Below are positions 1 through 8,479 of a DNA stretch of 64,000 bases, one piece after another. The translations under genes were made by a program, and so were the position numbers. The stretch is taken from positions 310,001-374,000 of the forward strand of contig CAWATW010000004.1 of NCBI GenBank assembly GCA_963785075.1, in the 5' to 3' direction. Each line of letters opens with the position of its first letter. Within the stretch, counting starts at the first letter, position 1. The notes under the pieces are model-generated. The model did no database searches. It was not told the origin of the DNA and was given only the letters and a program-made list of their open reading frames with translations. This stretch comes from JAOUGY01 sp963785075. GTDB taxonomy: Bacteria > Actinomycetota > Acidimicrobiia > Spongiisociales > ZC4RG35.

Positions 1-2
1 TG

Positions 3-1727
3 AGCCTCGTCGGTTCGTCGCCCATGCCAACCGAGAGCGACTCGATGATCGACATCATCGTGCGTGAGACGAACCCAGCGACCAACGTCGCCGAGTCTCT
101 GGTATCGACGCTGGGTGGCACCGTACGCCAGAACATCGAACTGATCGGCGGGTTCACGGCCACGGTGCCGGCCTCCCGGATCTCGAGCCTCGTGGCACAC
201 CCCTCGGTGGAGGCGGCAACGCCGGACTCGACCGTTCAACTCCTGGCCAACTCCTTCGGTGAGAACACCGAGGCAGCCGCCTACGACGGATCGATGCCGC
301 ATGTGCTGCGTGCCATCGGTGCGGAGTCATTCTGGGCCGCGGGGTACACCGGTGTCGGGGTGGACGTGGCCCTGATCGACTCCGGTGTGGTCAACGTGGA
401 AGGGCTCAGTTCAGTCACCACGAGCAAGTCGCAAGTCGTCAACGGGGTCGATCTGTCGTTCGAATCCCAGTCGGCGACCTTCCGATACCTCGACACGTAC
501 GGTCACGGCACCCACATGGCCGGAATCATCGCGGGCCGTGACTCGACGGCACCCCAGACGCCGAAGACCGTGGACGATCGCTACTTCATGGGGGTCGCCC
601 CGAACGCCCGCATCCTCAACGTGAAGGTGGGCTCCTACGACGGAGCGGTCGACGTGTCGCAGGTCATCGCTGCCATCGACTGGGTCGTGCAGCACAGGAA
701 TGACAACGGCATGAACGTGCGTGTGCTCAACCTGTCGTTCGGGACCGACTCGACCCAGCCCTACCTTCTCGATCCGTTGGCCTTCGCAGCCGAACAGGCG
801 TGGAAGAAGGGGATTGTGGTGGTGGTGGCCGCCGGAAACGACGGAAACTACACGCCCCTCCGCAATCCGGCCCTCGATCCCTATGTGATCGCGGTCGGCG
901 CCTCCAACACCCAAGGGACGACCACGCTCAGCGACGACACCGTTGCCTCGTTCTCGAACTGCGACACGAGAGGGCGAACCGTCGACGTCCTCGCCCCCGG
1001 CGTGTCGATCCTGGGGCTCCGGAACCCCGGCTCATACGCCGACGTCACCTACCCGGCGGCTCAGGTCGGGTCCCGCTTCTTCAAAGGCAGCGGAACAAGC
1101 CAGTCGGCCGCCGTCGTCTCGGGCGCCGCAGCCCTCATCATATCGAAGTACCCGAACGCCACCCCCGACCAGGTGAAGGGTCTCCTGCGATCCACGGCTC
1201 TCCTACCATCGGTCAAGGGGAGGGCCGCCTCCTGCTACGGAGCGGGGCACCTCGACCTCGCTGCAGCGGCCACCACCAACCTGCCCTCGGCCAACAAGTC
1301 GGCCCAGACGTGGGGTTGGTCGAACGGCACCGGGACGCTGGAAGGCTCCCGCGGAAGCGATCACCTCGAGCAGAACGGAGTGTCGCTGACCGGGGAGAAG
1401 GACATCTTTGGCATGCCCTTCGTCTCGACGGCGTGGGCACCTCTGTCCGCTCAGGGCGTGTCGTGGTCCGGTGGCAACTGGAACGGGTCCGCCTGGTCGG
1501 GCGTCAGCTGGTCGGGCGTGAGCTGGTCGGGCGTGAGCTGGTCCGGCGTGAGCTGGTCCGGCGTCAGCTGGTCCGGCACCACCTGGTCTGGAACCACCTG
1601 GTCGAACCGCTACTGGAACGGCGTCTCATGGTCAGGTACGACCTGGTCAGGCACCACCTGGTCCGGGGTCTCATGGTCGGGAACCTCATGGTCCGGTGGC
1701 GGCTGGCTCGGACAGACCTGGGGTTGA
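3..1727 (+). CDS. Secreted S8 (subtilisin-like) serine protease, 5' end outside window
   Basis: The reading frame is open to the left edge, and the first in-window Met (base 24) lies just where the paralogue at 2006 has its post-signal region, so I treat this gene as 5'-truncated by the window, with its signal peptide upstream. An inhibitor-I9-like prodomain comes first (motif DIIVRETNPAT). The catalytic triad is visible: Asp in ALIDSGV (codon at 378), His in GHGTHMAG (codon at 504) and Ser in GSGTSQSA (codon at 1098). The C-terminal third switches to WSG/WNG pentad repeats and ends in GGWLGQTWG. It is expected to be exported and to cleave proteins outside the cell. The tandem paralogue at 2006-3877 has the same plan. 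The family call is firm; the substrate is unknown. Confidence 0.9.
   Translation, partial: SLVGSSPMPTESDSMIDIIVRETNPATNVAESLVSTLGGTVRQNIELIGGFTATVPASRISSLVAHPSVEAATPDSTVQLLANSFGENTEAAAYDGSMPHVLRAIGAESFWAAGYTGVGVDVALIDSGVVNVEGLSSVTTSKSQVVNGVDLSFESQSATFRYLDTYGHGTHMAGIIAGRDSTAPQTPKTVDDRYFMGVAPNARILNVKVGSYDGAVDVSQVIAAIDWVVQHRNDNGMNVRVLNLSFGTDSTQPYLLDPLAFAAEQAWKKGIVVVVAAGNDGNYTPLRNPALDPYVIAVGASNTQGTTTLSDDTVASFSNCDTRGRTVDVLAPGVSILGLRNPGSYADVTYPAAQVGSRFFKGSGTSQSAAVVSGAAALIISKYPNATPDQVKGLLRSTALLPSVKGRAASCYGAGHLDLAAAATTNLPSANKSAQTWGWSNGTGTLEGSRGSDHLEQNGVSLTGEKDIFGMPFVSTAWAPLSAQGVSWSGGNWNGSAWSGVSWSGVSWSGVSWSGVSWSGVSWSGTTWSGTTWSNRYWNGVSWSGTTWSGTTWSGVSWSGTSWSGGGWLGQTWG
1459..1722 (+). repeat. Trp-Ser-Gly pentapeptide-coding repeat
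   Basis: About 15-bp degenerate tandem units encode SWSGV, TWSGT and related pentads, with one WNG variant in the middle. The longest uniform run is the block of SGVSW units near 1498-1570. The repeat ends just before the stop codon. Such Trp-rich repeats may form a beta-type stalk or a cell-surface binding module, but that is inference. Confidence 0.8.
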
Positions 1728-1749
1728 GTCGCCGCTGAACCCCGCTACC

Positions 1750-1789
1750 GAAACGCCGGGCCGCGACATGGGTCGGTGCCCGGCGTTTC
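1750..1789 (+). terminator. Hairpin after first protease gene
   Basis: GAAACGCCGGGC (1750-1761) pairs perfectly with GCCCGGCGTTTC (1778-1789) around a 16-nt loop, 22 bases after the stop. There is no clear T-run, as is usual in high-GC genomes. It probably ends the first protease transcript. Confidence 0.6.
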
Positions 1790-2005
1790 CATGCGTATGG
1801 GAACGCATTCCGAGCGGAGCCCTGCCCTGAAGGGTGACCGGTCGGTCTCGAGCACCGAGAGGACCAGTCCCAGGCCCGAAACCCAGCATCTGCAGCCACA
1901 AACCCTTGCCCGTGAGGACTAGCCCTCCCGGATCGATCCATGATGACTCTCCATGCGGAACCGTTCCCCTGCCGATGTCATTGGCGAACCCGTCAGGAAG
2001 ACGAG

Positions 2006-3877
2006 ATGACCACTATCAGACGACTTGCTCACCTCCGCAAGGCCGAGAGCCCACTGCGACGCATTCTCACCCTCATGGCCGTCCTGGCCGTGGCAGCCGC
2101 ACTGGTACCTCCCGCGGCGCCGGCTTCGGACAACTCGGTCGCGATCATCGTGAGAGAGAGCCACCCGGCGACCAGCCGTGCCCAAAAGTTCGTCGAAGCC
2201 CTCGGCGGGGAGGTGCTCGTCGATCTCGAGGTCATCGATGGGTTCTCGGCATCGATACCCGCCCACGCGTTCGATGCTCTCACCTCTCACCCCTCGGTTG
2301 CATCCGTGACGCCCGACGGCACCGTGACGCTGACCAGTGCCGGCTGGGACGACAGTTCCATCCTCTCGACCGTCGACTTCCGAGATTACCCAGGGTCTCT
2401 GTACGCCATCACCCGGGCGACCAACGCCACCTCAGGCTGGCTCAACGGGGCATGGGGTCAGGGGATCGACATCGCCATGATCGACACTGGAGTCGCACCA
2501 GTCCGCGGGCTCCCCGCTTGGAAGGTGGTCAACGGCCCCGACCTGTCGTTCGACTCACAGGAGGATGATCTCGAGTACCTCGACGGGTTTGGCCATGGCA
2601 CGCACATGGCCGGCATCATGACAGGTCTGGATCTGACGGTCTCCTCCAATCTGACCGCCTCCTCGAAGGACTCCTTCGTCGGCATGGCTCCAGCGAGCCG
2701 CGTCGTGAACGTGAAGGTAGGAGCGAGCAATGGTGCGGTCGACGTCTCCCAGGTCATCGCCGCGATCGACTGGATCGTCGAACACAAGTCCGACAACGGC
2801 ATGAACATCAGGGTGCTCAACCTGTCGTTCGGTACCGAGTCGACGCAACCATATGTCCTCGATCCGCTTGCATACGCCGCCGAGCAGGCCTGGAAGAGCG
2901 GCATCGTGGTCGTGGCTGCGGCCGGGAACGATGGCAACTCCAGCCGTCTACGCGACCCGGCATATGACCCTTACGTACTGGCCGTCGGGTCAGCCCAGGC
3001 CGGCGACCTCAACACTTCGGCTCCCTCGCACACCGTCTCCTATGACCGCGTGTCGCCCTTCTCGAACTGCGGAACGTCCGCACGGCACGTCGACGTGGTT
3101 GCGCCGGGCAAGTCGATCACCAGCCTGCGAGTGCCCGGCTCGTACGTCGACGAGACGTACCCATACGCCCGGGTGGGCGAGCGCTTCTTCCTGGGGTCGG
3201 GGACCAGCCAGGCAGCCGCCGTGGTGTCCGGGGCGGTGGCTCAGATCCTGAGCGCAGACCCGACGCTCACCCCAGACGAAGTGAAGCATCTCATCACGAC
3301 CAATGCCCAGGCGATCGGCGACAGTGACTGCCTTGGCGCTGGGCTCCTCGACCTAGGCTTCCTCGCCAAGAAACTCCCACGTCTTCGAGGTGTCGATCAG
3401 GATCACCCGTCGGCAGATGGATCGGGTCTCCTGGAAGCTGCTCGCGGTGGAGACCATCTGGTGCTGGATGGGGTCGAGCTCGAAGGCGAAAGCGACGTCA
3501 TGGGAAACCGATGGATCGGCTTCAACAAGGAAAACGAAGCCTGCAGGACCGAGGGCAAGGGCAAGAAGGCGAGCACGGTGTGTGGGACAGAGCTGGTCCC
3601 GGTCTCGACGCTCTGGAACGGCGGCACATGGAACGGCGGCACATGGTCTGGCACGACGTGGTCCGGGGTGTCGTGGAGCGGTGTGTCCTGGTCGGGTGTC
3701 ACCTGGTCCGGTGTCTCGTGGTCGGGTGTGTCGTGGTCAGACGTGAGCTGGTCAGACCACTACTGGAATGGCGTGTCCTGGTCGGGCACCACCTGGTCGG
3801 GCACCACGTGGTCGGGTGTGAGCTGGTCCGGGAACTCGTGGACGAGCGGCAGTTGGCTCGGTCGGACGTGGGGATGA
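2006..3877 (+). CDS. Secreted S8 serine protease with WSG repeats
   Basis: This is a 623-residue paralogue of the preceding gene. I chose ATG 2006 because AGGAAG lies 6 nt upstream and the protein then begins with a basic N-region, a hydrophobic core (ILTLMAVLAVAAALV) and an Ala-X-Ala-like cleavage site near residue 40, which is a normal Sec signal peptide. An I9-like prodomain follows. The triad is Asp160 (MIDTGV), His197 (GHGTHMAG) and Ser401 (GSGTSQAA). The last ~85 residues are WSG/WNG pentads ending GSWLGRTWG, the same tail as the first copy. The pair looks like an old tandem duplication, since coding identity is clear but the intergenic DNA differs. It is likely a secreted or surface-bound protease of unknown substrate. 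Confidence 0.92.
   Translation: MTTIRRLAHLRKAESPLRRILTLMAVLAVAAALVPPAAPASDNSVAIIVRESHPATSRAQKFVEALGGEVLVDLEVIDGFSASIPAHAFDALTSHPSVASVTPDGTVTLTSAGWDDSSILSTVDFRDYPGSLYAITRATNATSGWLNGAWGQGIDIAMIDTGVAPVRGLPAWKVVNGPDLSFDSQEDDLEYLDGFGHGTHMAGIMTGLDLTVSSNLTASSKDSFVGMAPASRVVNVKVGASNGAVDVSQVIAAIDWIVEHKSDNGMNIRVLNLSFGTESTQPYVLDPLAYAAEQAWKSGIVVVAAAGNDGNSSRLRDPAYDPYVLAVGSAQAGDLNTSAPSHTVSYDRVSPFSNCGTSARHVDVVAPGKSITSLRVPGSYVDETYPYARVGERFFLGSGTSQAAAVVSGAVAQILSADPTLTPDEVKHLITTNAQAIGDSDCLGAGLLDLGFLAKKLPRLRGVDQDHPSADGSGLLEAARGGDHLVLDGVELEGESDVMGNRWIGFNKENEACRTEGKGKKASTVCGTELVPVSTLWNGGTWNGGTWSGTTWSGVSWSGVSWSGVTWSGVSWSGVSWSDVSWSDHYWNGVSWSGTTWSGTTWSGVSWSGNSWTSGSWLGRTWG
3613..3866 (+). repeat. Trp-Ser-Gly pentapeptide-coding repeat
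   Basis: This is the same 15-bp unit family as at 1459-1722, coding WNGGT, WSGTT and WSGVS pentads. The order (SGVSW block, then HYWNGVSW, then SGTTW block, then unique end) matches the first copy (RYWNGVSW), so the repeat architecture predates the gene duplication or is kept in step by conversion. Confidence 0.8.
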
Positions 3878-3941
3878 ACGTGCCAGGCCGGCTCGCCTGA
3901 GACCAGCGATGCGGCCTCCGGGTGATCGGCCCTCGAGCATG

Positions 3942-3947
3942 TACCGT
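3942..3947 (+). promoter_or_regulatory. Possible -10 of a leaderless promoter
   Basis: TACCGT fits TAnnnT and ends 6 nt before ATG 3954, and no Shine-Dalgarno is visible in front of that ATG. Confidence 0.35.
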
Positions 3948-3953
3948 CCTGGC

Positions 3954-4355
3954 ATGCCAGCATCGCCCATTCCCGAAGACACCTTCCCAGGACTGCTCGG
4001 CCTCGACATGGTGGAGGCAGGTCCCGAGCGGGTGATTGCGACACTCGAAGCGTCGACCCGACACCACCAGCCGTATGGCGTCGTTCACGGTGGGGTCTAC
4101 TGCTCGATCGTCGAGACCCTGGCATCCTGGGGGGGCGCCCTGTGGGCGATGGAGCAGGGCATGGCGGGTGTGGTCGGGGTGTCGAACAGCACCGACTTCC
4201 TCCGCCCCCACAAGCTGGGCCGGCTCACGGGCATCGCCAACCCCCTCCATCGGGGCCGCACCCAACAGGTGTGGACGGTCGAGATCAGCAACGACGAAGG
4301 CAAGCTCGTCGCCCACGGACAACTGCGAGTCCACAACCTGACAGAGCTCCCCTAG
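3954..4355 (+). CDS. PaaI-type hotdog-fold thioesterase
   Basis: This 133-residue protein has the hotdog signature HGGVYCSIVETLASWGG (about residues 46-62), typical of PaaI/YbgC-class acyl-CoA thioesterases such as those acting on phenylacetyl-CoA or 1,4-dihydroxy-2-naphthoyl-CoA. A family-typical N-terminus (PEDTFPGLLGLDMVEAG) supports ATG 3954. Two upstream in-frame ATGs (3909, 3939) would add residues unlike the family. The start has no ribosome site and may be leaderless. It stands alone between the protease pair and the convergent clpC. The substrate cannot be read from the sequence. Confidence 0.8.
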   Translation: MPASPIPEDTFPGLLGLDMVEAGPERVIATLEASTRHHQPYGVVHGGVYCSIVETLASWGGALWAMEQGMAGVVGVSNSTDFLRPHKLGRLTGIANPLHRGRTQQVWTVEISNDEGKLVAHGQLRVHNLTELP

Positions 4356-4359
4356 CAGC

Positions 4360-4458
4360 GGCAGACGGCAGACGGCAGACGGCAGACGGCAGACGGCAGA
4401 CGGCGAAAGCGTACGGTCGATGCCGATCGACGCCACGGCGGCTGTTGGCTGTTGGCTG
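4360..4458. repeat. Heptanucleotide repeats (GGCAGAC)6 and (GCTGTTG)2
   Basis: Six perfect GGCAGAC units occupy 4360-4401, and two GCTGTTG units plus GCTGCGT lie at 4441-4461. They fill the gap between two convergent genes. They belong to the genome-wide heptad family seen in other gaps of this window. Confidence 0.85.
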
Positions 4459-4502
4459 CGTGGCCCGGTCGCGCGTGATCGGGGTCACGCACCCAGAACG
4501 CG

Positions 4503-4530
4503 GAAGAGCGGCCCTTCCGGGCCGCTCTTC
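4503..4530 (-). terminator. clpC terminator hairpin
   Basis: GAAGAGCGGCCC and GGGCCGCTCTTC form a perfect 12-bp stem with a TTCC tetraloop, starting 2 nt after the clpC stop codon. No T-run follows. Confidence 0.8.
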
Positions 4531-4532
4531 TC

Positions 4533-7031
4533 TCAGTCGTTCTCCGCCATCTCGACCGGTGGCACCTCTGGCGCTTCGATCGACTCGAAGGTGAGCTCGT
4601 CGTTCTCCTCGTCGAGTCCGACCAGAATGGTGACTCCGGCCTTGAACTCGCCGAGCAGGAAGCGCTCCGACAGCGGATCTTCCAGCATCCGCTGAATCGA
4701 ACGACGCAACGGGCGTGCTCCGAGTTCGGGGTCGTAACCCTTGGTTCCGAGGAAGCCCTTGGCATCGTCGGTCAGCACCAGGTCGAGACCCTGGGTCGCC
4801 AGCTGAGCACGCACTCGCACGAGCATCAGATCGACGATGGCTTTCACCTCGTCGAGCGACAGTTCGTGGAACACGATGATCTCGTCGATCCGGTTGAGGA
4901 ACTCTGGCCGGAAGTGGCGTTTCAGCTCCTCATGGACCTTCGCGACCATCTTGTCGTAGGTGTCCTGGTCATCGTCGGCACTGAACCCGATCGACTTCTT
5001 GCGGATGTCACGGGTACCGAGGTTGGAGGTCATGATGATCACGGTGTTCTTGAAGTCCACCGTCCGACCTTGTGCATCGGTGAGACGACCATCCTCGAGG
5101 ATCTGCAGGAGCGTGTTGAACACGTCGGGGTGCGCCTTCTCGATCTCGTCGAACAGCACCACCGAGAACGGCTTGCGCCGCACGGCTTCGGTGAGTTGTC
5201 CACCCTCGTCGTATCCGACGTAGCCAGGGGGCGAACCGATGAGCCGGCTCACCGTGTGCTTCTCCATGTACTCGGACATGTCGAGCTGGATCAACGCGTC
5301 CTCGTCACCAAACAAGAACTCGGCCAGCGACTTGGCGGTCTCCGTCTTTCCGACACCTGATGGGCCCAGGAAGATGAACGAACCGGAAGGACGCTTGGGG
5401 TCCTTGAGCCCGGCACGGGTCCGGCGGATCGCCCGCGAGACGGCGACGATCGCATCGTGCTGGCCGATGATCCGCTCGTGGAGTTCGTCCTCCATCTTGA
5501 CCAGACGGGCCGTCTCTTCTTCCGTGAGGCGATGCACCGGGATGCCGGTCCACTGGGCCAGCACTTCAGCGATCTCCTCTTCGTCGATCACCCAGCCCAT
5601 GTCCGCGCCTTCTTCGGTCAGGCGCTTCTCGACGACACCGCGATCCGACAGCAAAGCCTTCTCCTGATCACGCAGTTGAGCGGCTCGCTCGTACTGCTGC
5701 GCCTGAACGGAGTCTTGCTTCTGCTGGCGAACGTCCGACAGTCGCTGGTCGATCTCCTCGAACTCCGGATTCGAACCACTCCGGCTGATCCGCATACGGG
5801 AGCCGGCCTCGTCGATCAAGTCGATGGCCTTGTCGGGGAGGAACCGGTCGGACAGATACCGGTCGGCGAGATTGGCCGCGCTGACGATGGCCTGCTCGGT
5901 GAAACGCACCGAGTGATGGGCTTCATAGCGGTCCTTCAAGCCGAACAGGATCTGAACCGTGTCGGAAACCGACGGCTCTTCGACCTGTACCGGCTGGAAG
6001 CGGCGTTCGAGCGCCGAATCCTTCTCGAGGTACTTGCGGTACTCCTCGAGTGTGGTGGCGCCGATCGTCTGGAGCTCCCCGCGGGCGAGCATCGGCTTCA
6101 AGATCGAGGCGGCGTCGATGGCACCCTCGGCTGCACCGGCACCAACGAGCGTGTGGATCTCGTCGATGAAGATGATGATGTCGCCCCGGGTCTTGATCTC
6201 CTTCAAGACTTTCTTGAGTCGCTCCTCGAAGTCACCGCGGTAGCGCGAACCGGCGACCAACGCGCCCAGGTCGAGCGTGTACAGCTTCTTGTTGGACAGC
6301 GTCTCGGGCACTTCGGCGGCGATGATCTTCTGCGCCAGACCCTCGACGATGGCCGTCTTGCCGACGCCGGGCTCCCCGATCAGCACCGGATTGTTCTTCG
6401 TGCGCCGGGACAAGATCTGCATCACTCGCTCGATCTCCCGGGACCGCCCGATCACAGGATCGAGCTTCCGGTCACGAGCCGCCTGGGTGAGGTTGCGCCC
6501 GAACTGATCGAGCACCGTCGACCCGCTCGACGAGGACTCCGACCGCGACGATCCGGCGGTCGCGCCTGCGGTCGAAGGTTGTTCCTCGCTGCCTTGGGGG
6601 CCGGAGAGGAGCTGGATGACCGTCTGGCGGACCTTTTGGAGCTCGGCTCCGAGCTTCTGGAGGACCTGGGCGGCCACCCCTTCGCCCTCACGAATCAATC
6701 CGAGAAGGATGTGCTCGGTTCCGATGTAGTTGTGACCCAGCTGTAGGGCCTCGCGCAGGCTGAGCTCGAGCACCTTCTTGGCGCGGGGCGTGAACGGGAT
6801 GTGACCAGTGGGCGCCTGCTGCCCCTGACCAATGATCTCGACGACCTGCTCGCGCACTGCGGAGAGATTGATCCCGAGACTCTCGAGTGCTTTGGCCGCG
6901 ATGCCTTCGCCCTCGTTGAGCAGTCCGAGCAAAATGTGCTCGGTTCCGATGTAATTGTGATTCAGGAGCCGGGCCTCTTCCTGAGCCAGGACAACGACCC
7001 TTCGGGCCCGGTCGGTGAAACGCTCGAACAA
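4533..7031 (-). CDS. clpC: ATP-dependent Clp protease ATPase subunit ClpC
   Basis: This is a class I Hsp100/ClpC unfoldase of 832 residues that feeds substrates to ClpP in the cytoplasm. It has two N-terminal repeats (each with NYIGTEHILLGL, about residues 26-37 and 101-112), a first AAA module with Walker A GEPGVGKT (219-226), a UVR-type coiled middle region, and a second AAA module with GPSGVGKT. I start it at TTG 7031: AGGAGG sits 8 nt upstream, and the protein then begins (M)FERFTDRARR exactly like other ClpC proteins. The ATG at 7097 would add 22 atypical residues. A TATACT box on this strand lies at 7075-7080. The gene is divergent from the prenyl synthase. Confidence 0.97.
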   Translation of the reverse strand: MFERFTDRARRVVVLAQEEARLLNHNYIGTEHILLGLLNEGEGIAAKALESLGINLSAVREQVVEIIGQGQQAPTGHIPFTPRAKKVLELSLREALQLGHNYIGTEHILLGLIREGEGVAAQVLQKLGAELQKVRQTVIQLLSGPQGSEEQPSTAGATAGSSRSESSSSGSTVLDQFGRNLTQAARDRKLDPVIGRSREIERVMQILSRRTKNNPVLIGEPGVGKTAIVEGLAQKIIAAEVPETLSNKKLYTLDLGALVAGSRYRGDFEERLKKVLKEIKTRGDIIIFIDEIHTLVGAGAAEGAIDAASILKPMLARGELQTIGATTLEEYRKYLEKDSALERRFQPVQVEEPSVSDTVQILFGLKDRYEAHHSVRFTEQAIVSAANLADRYLSDRFLPDKAIDLIDEAGSRMRISRSGSNPEFEEIDQRLSDVRQQKQDSVQAQQYERAAQLRDQEKALLSDRGVVEKRLTEEGADMGWVIDEEEIAEVLAQWTGIPVHRLTEEETARLVKMEDELHERIIGQHDAIVAVSRAIRRTRAGLKDPKRPSGSFIFLGPSGVGKTETAKSLAEFLFGDEDALIQLDMSEYMEKHTVSRLIGSPPGYVGYDEGGQLTEAVRRKPFSVVLFDEIEKAHPDVFNTLLQILEDGRLTDAQGRTVDFKNTVIIMTSNLGTRDIRKKSIGFSADDDQDTYDKMVAKVHEELKRHFRPEFLNRIDEIIVFHELSLDEVKAIVDLMLVRVRAQLATQGLDLVLTDDAKGFLGTKGYDPELGARPLRRSIQRMLEDPLSERFLLGEFKAGVTILVGLDEENDELTFESIEAPEVPPVEMAEND

Positions 7032-7324
7032 GGCTGGTGCCTCCTCACAAAAGATTCCCCGGCTGGCGGAGCCAAGTATACCGCTCCGCCTCGCCAAGCC
7101 ACCCGAGTGGACTCAAAGGGGTGTTCGGCCAGTCACAGTGCGGCCTGAAGCGAAATCGGCGGCCGCCCGCGAAGGTGAAACGGTGCCGTGTCGAGTCGAG
7201 TGGTTCGGGGTCGCGGAGCTGCGTGATCCCGATGGTGCGTGCGGGCCGTCTTGATCCTCCGGCGGATCCGCCGACCGCCGGCGACTACCAGTCCACGACC
7301 CCCAGCGGTACCATCGCTTCTCAC

Positions 7325-8317
7325 ATGTCCGAGTTGCTCGCCCTTGTCGACCTGCCCCACATCTGGGAACGAATGGAACGTGTCGAGTCGCGGTTGTTCG
7401 AGGCGACGGTGTCAGATGACCGGTATCTCACCGACATCGCTCAGCATCTCCTGGAGGCGGGTGGCAAACGGTATCGACCGCTTCTCGCCCTGTTGTGTTC
7501 CGAGTTCGGCCCGGATTCGGACCGCCGGCCGGTCGAGGCCGGGGTCTCCGTCGAATTGATCCACGTAGGCAGCCTCTATCACGATGACGTGATCGACGAG
7601 GCCGACACCCGCCGGGGCGCACAGTCCGTGAATGCGAACTGGAGCAATACGGTTGCGATCCTCGCCGGCGACTTCCTCATGGCTCGGGCTTCGGAGACGG
7701 CGGCGACCTATTTGGACCAGGAGTCGGTTCGCTTGCTCGCCGCCACCTACGCCGAGCTCGTGGAGGGGCAGACGCGGGAGCTCCAGCTCGACTTCGACAC
7801 CGAGCACTCCATCGCCGACTACGAGCGCGTGATCTATCTGAAGACCGCCAGTTTGATTCGGACGTCTGCCCGGCTCGGAGCAATGGCGGGTGGAGCCTCA
7901 CCGGCGGCGGTCGAGGCCGTAAGCGACTGGGCATCCGAAGTGGGGATGGTCTTCCAGATCGCCGATGATGTGCTCGACCTCGTTGCCACATCAGAGGTTC
8001 TCGGCAAGCCGGCAGGATCGGACATCCGAGAAGGCAAGTTCACCATGCCGGTCCTCGATGCGCTCGCCGGCCCGGACGGAGACCGGGTCAGGAAGCTCTT
8101 GAATCAGCCACGGCCTTACGGCGACGACGCCGTCGAGGAGATCATCGACATCGTTCGCGACGCCGGATTGGCGGCTGCCGCCCTCGACTCGGCCCGGACA
8201 CGTCTCGACAGGGCCGAGCGAGCCCTCGCCACGCTTCCCGACGTCCCGGCTCGCACCGTGCTGTCACGACTCGGTGCCTACCTGGTCGATCGCGTCGCAG
8301 CCATCGACGTCGGCTAG
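7325..8317 (+). CDS. Trans-polyprenyl diphosphate synthase
   Basis: This 330-residue all-alpha isoprenyl diphosphate synthase condenses IPP onto allylic diphosphates. It shows GGKRYRPLL, the first Asp-rich motif DDVIDEADTRR (from Asp87) and the second, ADDVLD (Asp214). The length and the motif spacing resemble heptaprenyl/octaprenyl or GGPP synthases that make the menaquinone side chain, but chain length cannot be read off. ATG 7325 is chosen because family homology begins a few residues later; no clear Shine-Dalgarno precedes it. It is a single gene divergent from clpC across a 293-nt gap in which I see no other gene. Confidence 0.9.
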   Translation: MSELLALVDLPHIWERMERVESRLFEATVSDDRYLTDIAQHLLEAGGKRYRPLLALLCSEFGPDSDRRPVEAGVSVELIHVGSLYHDDVIDEADTRRGAQSVNANWSNTVAILAGDFLMARASETAATYLDQESVRLLAATYAELVEGQTRELQLDFDTEHSIADYERVIYLKTASLIRTSARLGAMAGGASPAAVEAVSDWASEVGMVFQIADDVLDLVATSEVLGKPAGSDIREGKFTMPVLDALAGPDGDRVRKLLNQPRPYGDDAVEEIIDIVRDAGLAAAALDSARTRLDRAERALATLPDVPARTVLSRLGAYLVDRVAAIDVG

Positions 8318-8479
8318 ATCGACCGGCACCTGTCGGATCCATCTGCCACGCTTGGACCGCGCCCGCGGCCCGTGCAGGCGACCCGGGACTGCGTCGGTTG
8401 GGTTTCGGCAGCCCCGGTCCGGACCCGACCGAACAAATGGCTTCACATATGTTCCCGGGCGGCCGAATACATCAGCGGA

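Noticed and set aside
1800..2005. Riboswitch upstream of the second protease
   Set aside because: GC-rich sequence with weak local pairing, but no match to a riboswitch core I know.
4360..4401. CRISPR array
   Set aside because: Units are 7 nt with no spacers, and no cas genes are present.
5457..6746. Long open frame antisense to clpC
   Set aside because: High-GC codon bias keeps the opposite frame open. Its predicted protein has no domain, and the clpC frame is complete and conserved.
7032..7097. ClpC start at ATG 7097
   Set aside because: The 22 extra residues are not ClpC-like, while TTG 7031 has AGGAGG at ideal spacing and gives the family N-terminus.
8444..8470. FliA-type promoter before the Hpt-REC gene
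   Set aside because: GCCGAATAC has the wrong -10 (no GCCGAC) and the CTTC is 17 nt away, off the otherwise strict spacing of 16.
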